Positions 11,702 to 21,416 of a stretch of 64,000 nucleotides of DNA are shown here, one piece after another. The translations under genes and the position numbers were made by a program. The stretch is from Isoetes taiwanensis (lineage: Eukaryota > Streptophyta > Lycopodiopsida > Isoetales > Isoetaceae). The stretch lies in NCBI GenBank assembly GCA_021234155.1, contig JAJEKV010000006.1, positions 23,563,568 through 23,627,567 on the forward strand. The letters are read 5' to 3'. Positions within the stretch are counted from its first letter, which is position 1, and every line of letters begins with the position of its first letter. The notes under the pieces were generated by a model. That model ran no database searches, was not told the origin of the DNA, and saw only the letters and a program-made list of their open reading frames with translations.

Positions 11702-12087
11702 GCCTCCTGCACCGGGCGAGGTTGGGCGGCGTCCACGCGATCCTGCCCATGAGCAGAGCTCGTGGCTTTGCCAATGCCTCCAACTGCGTTGAGCTTCTCC
11801 TTATAGGCACTCCCAGCTCTTCGTTTTCTTGGGTCTGGTGTTGATCCTCATTTTGCTTGGCAAGCTCCTCTGCTCGTTGCTGCTCTGCCCGTTCAAGCTC
11901 TTGTTGCGCGGCGTGAGCAGCTCCCATGCAATCTTCCACCTCTACGAGGTGACGAGCGGTGGCCCTTTCTTAATAACTCAGCCTTATGTCTGTCCCGTCT
12001 AGCCTGCATATCCAGCTGGATGGCTATCATGATGTCTGGAGTAAGATAATCTGGTATGTCGCCCCAAAAAAAACTCTGGGATTCCAC
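11702..12087 (-). pseudogene. N-terminal extension of element A ORF-H (coiled coil)
   Basis: Upstream of the H3 domain on the minus strand, two overlapping frames give a long extension: MESQSFFWGDIPDYLTPDIM and MIAIQLDMQARRDRHKAELL (12087-11990), then a Gln/Glu-rich heptad-like stretch, AAHAAQQELERAEQQRAEEL (about 11930-11870), then a basic segment leading to the H3 tail. Frame changes near 11980 and 11700 interrupt it. Elements B and C also have a long charged extension before their H3 domain, so ORF-H seems to be an extension plus a C-terminal H3 rather than a free histone. Start codon uncertain. Role unknown. Confidence 0.55.
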
Positions 12088-12792
12088 GTCAAAGTGATGG
12101 GAGGGGAGGGTTAAAGGAGTCCTATGCTATGATGGTGTGCCCATCTCCCAGGTAGGTATACTCCCTACCCCGGGCCTTTGGATCTCCCCTCTCCGTTTCT
12201 CGTGCGTCATCACCTCGGGCGAGCCCTATAATCCTTTCGGCCTCTGCCCGAATGGCTTTGTCTTCGGCAACCTATTATAAGGCCACCCAATGACCGCGGT
12301 TGCAAGCCCTAATATAGTGACAAAACAACCAATAAAATGCACTCAAATTCAATATTCTAAAGGATATGCATTTATTTTAGAGGGTTGCGCATAAAAAAGT
12401 CCAACAAATGACAAAATATTCCAACCCCACAGGTTCCACCCAGAAACTTCATGTCTAAACTAGAGCAAAACAAATCATATGATCAATGGTTTTGCCAAAG
12501 CCAATTGGATTTGTTGACTTATATTAACTTTTGAATTTGTCCACCTTTGAAACAATCTAAGAGTTAGTCTTTCAGACCTTTTGTGTTAATTTGGAGTCCA
12601 AACATGTAAGGCCTTTGTTATGGCAGAGATGAATTTGCTTAGTAAACCTATATCTTAACCATTGGATTGGAATTTTTAAAGCCAATACAAGCTAGAAAAT
12701 TGGGAATGTGTAACCACCACCACAAGTGAGTCTGAGGTGCATATTATTCCCCACCATGAGCTAAGCTCAATTCAAACTAGCTCCTCTAAAAC
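12088..12792. other. Right end of element A and adjoining non-coding DNA
   Basis: Up to about 12.3 kb the sequence still looks like element A upstream region, with a minus-strand TATA-like motif (ccttataatagg, about 12270). No primer-binding site or 5' LTR follows, so element A is truncated here. From 12.34 to 12.79 kb there is AT-rich sequence with no recognised feature. Confidence 0.4.
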
Positions 12793-12969
12793 CGAGTGGC
12801 TTATTTATCAGCCACGGTCATGTTTGAGCCAAAGAAAATACATGGAGTTTTTGGACTTAGCAAATTTGTATCTTGTCATGTTAAAGCCATAGCAAAAGAA
12901 AAAACGCACAGAATTTTTCTGATTTAAGGTTGGTTCAAACATGACCGTGGTTGATAAATAAGGCGCTCG
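12793..12969. mobile_element. Mutator-type MITE with 9-bp target duplication
   Basis: A 177-bp element with inverted ends of about 37 bp (CGAGTGGCTTATTTATCAGC at the left; the right end reverse-complemented starts CGAGCGCCTTATTTATCAAC). It is flanked by the identical 9-bp direct repeat CTCTAAAAC at 12784-12792 and 12970-12978. A 9-bp duplication with long inverted ends is the signature of Mutator-like transposition. It encodes nothing and must have moved with a transposase supplied elsewhere. Confidence 0.85.
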
Positions 12970-12978
12970 CTCTAAAAC

Positions 12979-13845
12979 TGGCAACTTGTCCATGTGCTTC
13001 GTTTAAAACCATTGAATTTGAATTACAATATAGTATGCTATTTTCGTTTTGGGGTTGTGGAGGGTTTTCAGGCAGTGGTTTGGCCTATGATTTCCGTATA
13101 GTATTGTATTGAAAAGGGTATAATTTGCCATGTGAGAGGAGCTTCACTGTTTCATGCTATTTTTGGGTGGTCTGGAGGTTGCTTTTTGCATGGGCCGTTG
13201 TTGCAAGGGTTGAATTGCAGGGAGCCTAATTTGGAAGGCACGAGCCATTTGGATCGCTGCCCTGTGGTGTGTGTACAGAGGGAGGCCTCGGGGGAGGGAG
13301 GCGGCGCTTCGCCTGGGCATGTTGGAGACGAATCGACTGCCATTCTCTGGCAAGTAGCGAAGGAACCGGGGTTGGAGCTTGGAGGGCTTATGGAGGTCAT
13401 TGGTGAGCGTCCTTGAATCCCTCACAAATCTCGTGGGTTTGTCTCCAGGGTGTTGGTGAGGCCAAATTAGGATAACAGGCCGCAGGTGAAAGGTGTTTCC
13501 GGAGAGGGTCGGGCTTAATTTGGATTCCCCGGTGGAGGGTGGGGGCGAACGCCGCAAAGATGCAGATGAGAAGAGATGCACGGTTGAAAGTCAAGGTGTA
13601 CAGGGTGGTGGAGCAGAGGGTATTGTTGGATAATTGTCCCTGCAGGTGTTGCAGAGACGGAGGTGGCCGGCCTATATTTCATTCCCTTGATGCTCGAGGG
13701 TCATCCACCTCGAGTGTAGTAGGGTTCTTTGAAATGAGGAAGGGGAGCCGGGAGCGCAAGGCCCGCCCAGATTAGCTTTGCGATACCACAGCCACCGCTT
13801 CGGGATGTTGTAATTGAGGGGGACGGAGGCCTGGATGGGAGGATC
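12979..13845 (+). other. Upstream region of the HUH-endonuclease ORF
   Basis: G-rich sequence with long but unrecognised frames on both strands. Because it leads into the open frame at 13852 on the same strand, it may be the 5' part of the same transposon. No terminal repeat was found to mark its left end. Confidence 0.3.
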
Positions 13846-13851
13846 AAGCAA

Positions 13852-15660
13852 TTGAGCCTGGGGATGGAGAGTTCAGTGCAGAGAGATGGAAGTGAGAGAA
13901 GTGGTGGTCCAGTGCGGGGTGATGCTGGTATACCTGCCGTGTTTGAGGATCGAGTAGGTGCATTGGCACCTGACTTGTGTAGGAAGGATGGAGCAAGGCG
14001 GGGAAGGGGTGGTAGAGGTGGAGGCAGACTAGGTAGTGGTGGGCGCCGAGGGGGAAGGCAGGTGAGATGCGCGCCTTCAATCACACAATCCGGTGCTGAA
14101 CCTATGTGGGATGAGTCTGTAGAAGAGGCGGAGCCTGCCAGGGGTGGGGCTAGGAAGCGGGGACGTGGGAGAGGCCGTAAGATTCCCAGCTTTATAGAGG
14201 AGCATGTTGGGATTGACATTGGTGGGGGGCCTAGAGAAGAAGCTGTGGAGTTGCCCGGGGTGCTAGATGCATCCATGACGATTGTGTTTGGGGGATGTGA
14301 TGTCCCGCAAGCATTATATGATCGAATGATTGTATTTCTGAAGGAGCAATGCAAAGCAGGTGTGGTTGCATTGGAAAGAGGGTCAGACCTTGACCATTTG
14401 CACATCCAAGTCGTGATGCGATCGATGCGTAAGACCCCATCCAGCTTTGAATGTAAGAATCAAGAATTTTTAGGATGGAACACTTGTAAACCCAGAGGGG
14501 CCATGATCTTTGTGTAAAGTTTGAGGGGAAGCAAATTGCATTGCTTCAAGGCCTCGTGGGCTATTGTTTAAAAGACATTGGGAAGTTACACTTTAAAGCT
14601 CACATGCACAATTTATTCTGCGAGCAAGTGCACACGGGAAGGAGCTCTATGCATTGTATGGGCCGGGGAGGTCAAGCACTTGATAGTGCTTGACAATCTA
14701 AAACCTCATGGCCAAAGCTTTCCACTATGTTTCATATCATGCCGGGGTGTTTAGGGATATCTCCCTTCTTCACACCATCGATGCTTTGCGCGCAGACCGG
14801 CAAGTTCAAGCCGGGCGAAGTTCTTGGTGTTGCCCAATAACTCGCGATATGCCTCGTTGGAACGAAAGTGCAAAGCGGCCGGGCGGATTATGTCGGCACC
14901 GCAAAGAATGCGGCCTATAAGGATGTGCGATGGCATTATTTGGGAGCCAACCGTGAGTGGTCCCAATAGATGCGTTGGAAGGAGAAGGAAGCTTTTGGGA
15001 TGCCGCAGCGTGTTCGAGGATGGGGAGGAGAAATCTGAGAGGGAAGCAAGAAGCAATGAATTCGCCTACGTAATAGCTTTAGAGCGTAGCTCCGTGTCGA
15101 GCCCCGGCCGATCCCTATGTCGATTTCATCCCCGCTTGACATTGGGGACCATGAGTTTGATGTAGTTTGATGTAGCTGTTTGCCTTTACGCTTTGCTTTC
15201 ATTTCATTGTGCTTCATTTAGCTAATGTCTTTGTTGTCGCGCAGTGACAATGGTATGGGGGTGGGACCGATCCACCGCACGAAGCCGATTGTCATCACCG
15301 ATAGCTCGAGGAGGATGTCAATCCATTGACCAATCGGTTGTAGAGTCGTATTAAGGGGAGGTGTATGATTTTGTACGGGGAGCTAAGAGATGCGGAGGAA
15401 GTCGTTAGGGGTGTTTCTTGCAAAGAAGTGGGGAATCTTCGCATGGCGCCACGGCGTTCATCGAGCAAATTGAGAGTGCTGTTGAGTTGGTTGAGGCTTG
15501 TCCTGTAGACGATGCTAGTTTTGAGAGGAAGATGCTACGATCGCATTTGAACCTCACTAGGGGCTTGCTGATAAGGGAGTTACGTGAGCTGGAAGTGATA
15601 AGGCGCCGTCATGACACCCAGGATGCTGGGCCTAGCAAGAGGAGGGCAGCTGATCGATAG
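13852..15660 (+). pseudogene. HUH endonuclease (Rep-like; replitron-type transposase), decayed
   Basis: The first frame (13852-14517) starts with a Gly/Arg-rich basic region (GRGGRGGGRLGSGGRRGG, later ARKRGRGRGRK), then SMTIVFGGCDVPQALYDRM and VALERGSDLDHLHIQ. The HLHIQ is an HUH metal-binding motif. After a frame change near 14510 the next segment reads QGLVGYCLKDIGKLHFKAHM, giving a Tyr-Cys-x-Lys-Asp motif like the catalytic Tyr helix of Rep-type nucleases. Further frames (to 15170) and a final frame 15418-15660 ending AGPSKRRAADR look like its C-terminal part. HUH nucleases nick and join single-stranded DNA; replitrons are a eukaryotic transposon group using one. Family identity is inferred from motifs alone. 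Several frameshifts make it inactive. Confidence 0.55.
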
Positions 15661-15718
15661 TGGATTCTTCATGACTGTTTGTAGATACACTTGTGTAGTT
15701 CACTTGTTATGCATGTTG

Positions 15719-15876
15719 TTTTGCCTATGAAGGCTTATGTGAATTATCTCTTTTGATGCTATTGCGGTTTTAGACCATGGAGGTCAATGTATATATGCTG
15801 CTTTGCCTATGAAGGCTTATGTAAATTATCTCTTTTAATGCTATTGTGGTTTTAGACCGTGGACGTCAATGTGCAC
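15719..15876. repeat. Tandem duplication, 82-bp period
   Basis: The phrase ttgcctatgaaggcttatgt begins at 15721 and again at 15803, followed both times by nearly the same 70 bases ending in 'gg(a/t)cgtcaatgt'-like sequence. It lies just downstream of the HUH ORF and may belong to the 3' end of that element. Confidence 0.7.
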
Positions 15877-16640
15877 CATAGGAAGAATTTGATTCACTAT
15901 AATTGTAAATAATGTGGGCCATCGATCTGGCACAATGCCAAGAATATTCCCCTCATCGACGGCTTGCAATGAAAGTTGAACGAAACGCTATAATACAATG
16001 ATATAGTTGATTACACAACTTGGCATTTCCTATAGGGCCCATTTTTAAAGGATCCAATACCTAGAAAATCCTCACCATATGGTAGGCTGCAATAAGAACT
16101 TATTTGATTCCCATCAACTTACAATTAAATTGAAGTTACTGGGCACGTTTATGAGTGTATGGTGGTTTCCGAGATGAAACATATTATGTATGGTCAGTCT
16201 TCTTTGTCATGTTCATGCAAATGGGTTAAAAGTCTAAACTGGTGGTTTGAGTGGCAAGATGGTCAACATATTTGAGAATGACGGATGGAATAAACAAGGG
16301 CCCAATTCTTTTATGCTGAAAAGGACGCATAAAGAGAAGACAAAAAGAAAAATACATTGTTATATACTAAAAGTCTCAGAGCTTGTAATGCAATGTTGAA
16401 TTTATGTTATATTTCACCATTCATACAGTTGGCTGCATAAATAACATATATGCTGATGCATCAACCCAAAAACTATGTACAGGATCGATTAATGCATCAG
16501 CACTATAATCTAACTGTGAATTAACAATCCCAAGACCCAAAACAATTCAGTTCCAAGTTGGCTGTTTAATTTACCTTGAACTATGGTCTCTGTACCTGTT
16601 GCCTGTGCTACTAAATTGCAAGAACAGACAAAATAAATGT
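15877..16640. other. Intergenic, downstream of the CIPK gene
   Basis: AT-rich sequence between the decayed HUH element and the CIPK stop codon. It should contain the CIPK 3' UTR and polyadenylation region on the minus strand, but no single signal stands out. No other gene or repeat was seen. Confidence 0.4.
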
Positions 16641-17939
16641 TTAAATCATGGCTTCCCATGTCCAAATTATGTCTTTGAGACCCAAAGACAAGCTCTGATA
16701 GAGGGATTTATACTCCAGATTATCCCCTCCTGCCTTTTTGAACTCCACAATGAACAGAGATGGTGCTACCTCAAAGATCTCTGTGGCAACAGAAAGATGA
16801 CCCTTTTTCCCAATCTTAGATGCAAGCAACCTGAGCTTGAACTTTTGTTTGTAGACCACAAATCCAAGGGGCTTCACAGTTTCTTCAATCTTGGTTATAA
16901 TTTCTCCAACAGGAGAAACAGAGGTGAATCTAGCTTCTTGTTTGAGGGGTTCATCCTGTTGCTTCTCAAAAAGACCAGACAGATCCAGGCCTGGAGACAT
17001 GGACAGAAATTCAAAAGCATTTATAACAACAGGCTTGCAATCTCTTGATTCTGTAACTAGATGTTCTTCATTGAACACATCCTCAACATCCTGAATGTCG
17101 ATAAATTCGTCAGAATAAGATTTGGGAGGAATGTAACCCTGTTTGAACCAAGGATCCTCCATTATCTGATCCATAGTAAGTCTCAATGCCGGATTTGGCT
17201 GCAAAATCTGAGTGATTAATCTTCGAGCCTCGGAACTAAACCACTTGGGAAACTTATAATCAGCTCTAAAGATCTTCTTATACAAATTAGAAATACTTGC
17301 CTCGTGAAAGGGTAAATACCCTGCCATTAAAACATACAGAATGACCCCACATGACCATAAATCTGCCTTGGCTCCATCATACCCTTTGCTATGGATCACT
17401 TCTGGAGCTACATAATTCGGAGTTCCACATGTTGTATGCAGCAGCCCATCGGCTCTTAATTGCTGAGGCAAAGCACTGAGCCCAAAATCAGAAATTTTTA
17501 AATTGCCGTTGGAATCAAGAAGCAAATTCTCAGGTTTCAAATCTCTGTGGCAAACACTACAGCTATGGCAATATTGAACTGCATTTATAAGCTGCTGGAA
17601 ATATTTTCTTGCCTCGTCTTCAGACAGCCTTTTCTTCTGTACTATTTTGTCGAAAAGCTCGCCTCCGGTGACATACTCCAAAACCAGATAGACTTTTGTT
17701 TTGCTTGCAAGAACCTCGTGGAGCTGGACGATGTTGGGATGCCTTACTATTCTCATGGTGGAGATTTCTCGCTTGATTTGCTCCACCATTTTGTGCTGGA
17801 GCAGTTTTTCTTTGTCCAGTACTTTTACGGCCACAAAACCCCCTGTTTCTATGTTTCTGCCAAGCCTAACCTTCGCAAATGTGCCTTTTCCCACAGTCCG
17901 GCCAAGCTCGTACTTCCCCACTCTGGTTGGCCCTTCCAT
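16641..17939 (-). CDS. CIPK: CBL-interacting protein kinase (CIPK / SnRK3), intronless
   Basis: A 432-residue uninterrupted frame of the length usual for CIPKs. Kinase domain: Gly loop GRTVGKGTFAKV (13-24), catalytic Lys39 in VAVKVLDK, HRDLKPEN (131-138), DFG (151-153), APE (178-180). The activation segment between DFG and APE keeps the Ser/Thr/Tyr (LLHTTCGTPNYV) through which CIPKs are switched on. The regulatory half has the NAF motif at 307-309 (VVINAFEFLSMSPGLDLSGL), which binds the calcineurin B-like calcium sensor, and a PP2C-binding region near 340-362 (ARFTSVSP ... KPLGF). These cytosolic kinases relay calcium signals to ion channels and transporters under salt, potassium or nitrate stress. 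The ATG at 17939 directly precedes the kinase N-terminus, and no in-frame upstream start is needed. Lack of introns places it in the intron-poor CIPK group. The only clearly intact host gene here; exact orthologue unknown. Confidence 0.95.
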   Translation of the reverse strand: MEGPTRVGKYELGRTVGKGTFAKVRLGRNIETGGFVAVKVLDKEKLLQHKMVEQIKREISTMRIVRHPNIVQLHEVLASKTKVYLVLEYVTGGELFDKIVQKKRLSEDEARKYFQQLINAVQYCHSCSVCHRDLKPENLLLDSNGNLKISDFGLSALPQQLRADGLLHTTCGTPNYVAPEVIHSKGYDGAKADLWSCGVILYVLMAGYLPFHEASISNLYKKIFRADYKFPKWFSSEARRLITQILQPNPALRLTMDQIMEDPWFKQGYIPPKSYSDEFIDIQDVEDVFNEEHLVTESRDCKPVVINAFEFLSMSPGLDLSGLFEKQQDEPLKQEARFTSVSPVGEIITKIEETVKPLGFVVYKQKFKLRLLASKIGKKGHLSVATEIFEVAPSLFIVEFKKAGGDNLEYKSLYQSLSLGLKDIIWTWEAMI

Positions 17940-18420
17940 CTCAATAAAAAGGCTTACAATTTACAAACACCTCTTCAATCAATCCATCCAAAGACTAATC
18001 TGCCATCTCTGAATCTAACGAAGCAAACAAAACCCTAAAAAATAGAAAACTTGGGCTCAATCTGACTTGCAAAACTCTGTTCGGCCAAAATCCATCCTTA
18101 AATCACCAAAAATCAATAAAAAAGATTGAATCCAAGCGAATCGACCACGGAGCTTCAAATTTTGAAGAATCGAATCAGAAACAAAAGAAAAAACAGAGAG
18201 GATTAATCGGAAAGCTGGAATTTCGTAGAGACAGATCAAGAAATATCTGAGTTAGGGATCACAACTCACTAGCGCTCAACTGATTGGATTTGTGTGGGGG
18301 CAAAGGCCTCCCTCTTGAGAATGAAATAGCAGCGGTTGATTCTTCCCGCATATGCTTTCTTCGATTTTGCGGCTCTCTCTACACCCAACACATGTAGGGT
18401 TCAGATTAAATCTTGATGGG
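17940..18420 (-). promoter_or_regulatory. 5' UTR and proximal promoter region of CIPK
   Basis: Non-coding DNA upstream (to the right) of the CIPK start. It is AT-rich, with pyrimidine-rich stretches on the minus strand (for example around 18175-18195). No unambiguous TATA box or upstream ORF was identified, so transcription start is not called. Confidence 0.35.
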
Positions 18421-18728
18421 TGCAAATCATGACCGTGGGATTTAGTAGCTTAAGTTGGACGGTATCGATTTCACTCCCATATGTTGACCTTGTCATCTAG
18501 CACATATAGCACATTGTTGTCATTTTTTTAAGGCAGGCTCGCGTATGACTATGAATGACCCTGTGTTTAGAACATTATTTTAGACCATGTGTTTAAGACA
18601 TTTAGCTTGGATGTTACATTTAATTTTGAGTTCTTTTTAGATGTCAAAATTGAAGTCGGCCACCCCTCGGTCTGCCTTTTTCTATGCTTGACATGCGCAA
18701 GATTTTCTTGAGCACTGGCACCTGACTT

Positions 18729-18871
18729 GCTTAACTACTATTGCTATGCACGCAAGGCTTCGTGTCCAAATTCTACCTCTGGAGAGATACCTTCTCCATT
18801 GCTGCTTAATTACTATTGCTATGCACGCGAAACTTCGTGTCCAAATTCTACCTTTAGAAATACCTTGCTCA
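18729..18871. repeat. Tandem duplication, 75-bp period
   Basis: The phrase gcttaactactattgctatg at 18729 recurs at 18804 with one change, and both copies continue into 'cacgc ... cttcgtgtccaaattctacct'. Two copies only. It lies in non-coding DNA upstream of CIPK. Confidence 0.7.
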
Positions 18872-20618
18872 TAAACAAAGAGTGCTCTTTAATAAGAAGA
18901 AGCATCAATTTCTACCCTACATGGATTATGGATTGGCACCTATGGTCCAGCATTTCTACGTGCATCAAGGATGTGCTAACATATCAAACACTTAGCATGG
19001 TCCACATTTTCATATGTAGCTTTCCAACCTTTGTAGGGGGATGGTCACTGTGTGATCTGCTCAATTCAGACTAGACTCAACAGTGACAAGCTTACGCATT
19101 CTTACCATGATGTGGATGAAAGATTTGTACCTATGGTCCACCGTTTATACATGCACCACGCATATGCCCTAACATATCAAATTCCTTACAATGGTCCACA
19201 TATTTTATATGGAGCTTCCCAAGCTATGTATGGTGAAGGTTTAGTGTCAGAGTATCCATTTCTTCTTCTTATATCTGTTATATTTTTATCCTACACCATG
19301 GCCCACCCTTTGCACCTTAGAGCCATGAGTTTTAACTCTAAGGTCCCAATACCCTAAAGAATCTTATATTCAATGATGCTTCTAATGGATATTCCTTATG
19401 CCCAATCAGTGCGGCCAGCCGAAATAGCATGTTATCATGGTTTATTTGTTTTAGCATAATTGATGTGGGGTCATGAATATTATGCATTGCATATATGGGT
19501 CTTTGACAAAGTTGATTGGTCCATGAGGGGTTATAAGCACACTTGGGCCCAATACAACAGGTAGATTCTCTAGGAAATTGCATGTGGATCTTTCGTTCTG
19601 CTGTAGTTCCATACATTGTGGGATCCTCCAAGCATTTTTTTTAAATGCTTGTTGAAAAATTTAAATGCATCCATGGAGGACCATCTTATTGCCTTCCTAT
19701 TTATACACTAGCACAGGTTCATTGCACCATCTTATTGCCTTCCTATTTATTCATTGCAAGAAATTCATGTAAGGATTTTTATTTTTTTTAGAGGACGACA
19801 ATATATAGAAAAAAGCAGTGTTTGAAACTCTCAGGTTGCTGCTTGCACAATGAGTAAAGTTCAGAAATGTGGGGAATAGAATAGAATAGAATAGTTTTTT
19901 TAACCCGCACATTAACTCGCAAACATCTATAAAGGATCTACCACCACAAGACAAAAACTTTGGAATGAAGCAATTTATTCTAGGCCCAATACCACATTCG
20001 CTTCACTGGAGAGGGGGAAGGCAAAGCTGTCCACTGGCCCGACGAGGGACTGGCTTCTGATATAAAGAATGCATAAGACATTGTGAATTAACAATTTAGG
20101 GACCAATCCAAAATATATACATCAACTAGTTGTGGAGAAGTCACCTTTGCCAAATAGCTCTGTCCCAACGAAATAGCATGAAATTAGTCTGAAAAACATC
20201 CTAATGCAACAAGTGACCAGCCTGATACCAAGCATCAATTGTGAGAACACCAGCAAGCCTCCAACGTTATTGAGTCAATGGATGTACAATAGCACATAGA
20301 GGCATATAATTGTCCAAAAGAATCCGCCAACATGGAAAGTTTAACTGTATGCAATCTCTAGGATTAATCTAAAACAATGTTCGAACTATCTCCCAAGAAT
20401 CAAGTAAGCCTTTTTAAGGGAGGGGGAAGCATTCAGGTATGGGTGAAACTAATAAAATAGACTCCAAGGAAAACCTGCCCTAAGTGTCATCTTCCCAAAA
20501 GGATCATAGTATCCAAGTGCTTGCACACCCAACCTCATTCCATGAGAGTGGACCATGCCCGCCAGGTAGCGTTAGATGAACTTAGAGATTATAATCTTAC
20601 ACAATGAGGCAACAAATT
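18872..20618. other. Non-coding DNA with degenerate repeats of 'atggtccac' blocks
   Basis: Between 18.92 and 19.25 kb a block of about 190 bp containing 'cctatggtcca ... gtgctaacatatcaaa ... atggtccacat' occurs twice in degraded form. The rest (19.3-20.6 kb) has no recognisable gene, RNA or mobile element; the short open frames look like chance. Confidence 0.35.
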
Positions 20619-21398
20619 TGTAACAGACCTAACAACTTAGCACCAACATGAAGATGTAAGTAATATTGCCATTGTATAAGAGTGCATTTTCGATAGTTAA
20701 ATAAATGATTATGCGCTAGGAATACATGCATGCAATGTGTGTCCATGAATGCAGTGTGCATGCATGCAAGGTCATTGTTAGATTATATAAGCGCAACAAT
20801 ATTATTCTAGATTCCTTGGGAAGGAGCTTTCTATGGGAAAGAAGCCTTTTTTGTTGTGGAGGATGCGCTTGCACCAGATTGATCAGAATTGAACCAAGGA
20901 GAAGGAGCAAAATATTTCCAGGTGGAGGTCAAGTCTTACACATGAGGTTCTTGTGATGTCTATGTTTTGGTTGACGTAGTTTTGGGAAAACTTATTGAGC
21001 GTTGATGATGATTTATAGATGTAATGGATTGAGGCATGATCTGAATTGAATAAACATAATCAAAGATAGATTCTTGAATGTAAAAGAGAAGTAAAAGTAG
21101 TGCTTTTAGATTATCATCTGTGGTTTTTATATAATCATATAGTGGAGATTGATTCTGAATGGTTGAGAAATTGATGAGTTTAACACACATAAATGTATTA
21201 CGGTTGGATGATGTTATTAAATTGTCTTAGGTTGTTGGTCCTTAAAAGTATATCCGTCGGTGATTTAATCGTTTTAGGAGCATGGGATCATACTTACTAA
21301 ATTGTCAATGTAGTTTGTTGTTAATGTTTGCATTTAATTAAACGAATTATGATTTATCATATCTCTGATTTTGCTGGCTTAGTAAAATACAATTATGC
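20619..21398 (+). repeat. 5' LTR-like direct repeat (780 bp)
   Basis: Begins TGTAACAGACCTAACAACTT and matches 30895-31675 along its full length, about 95% by eye. It holds a plus-strand TATA-like box (gattatataagc, about 20780-20791), consistent with an LTR promoter. A TGG begins two bases after its right end (21401), where a primer-binding site is expected. The left flank shows no clear match to the right flank of the other copy. Confidence 0.65.
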
Positions 21399-21400
21399 TC

Positions 21401-21416
21401 TGGTGGCAAGAAAATT
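21401..21416 (+). promoter_or_regulatory. Possible primer-binding site
   Basis: TGGTGGCAAGAAAATT starts two bases after the 5' LTR-like repeat. Primer-binding sites start with TGG because they pair with tRNA CCA ends. The tRNA could not be identified, so this rests on position and the first three bases. Confidence 0.35.

Noticed and set aside
13701-14405. Long minus-strand frame of 234 codons opposite the HUH ORF
   Set aside because: Pro/Ser-rich composition from reading the G-rich plus-strand coding sequence backwards; a shadow of the HUH ORF.
16599-18038. Plus-strand frames across the CIPK gene
   Set aside because: All are antisense shadows of the intact minus-strand kinase.
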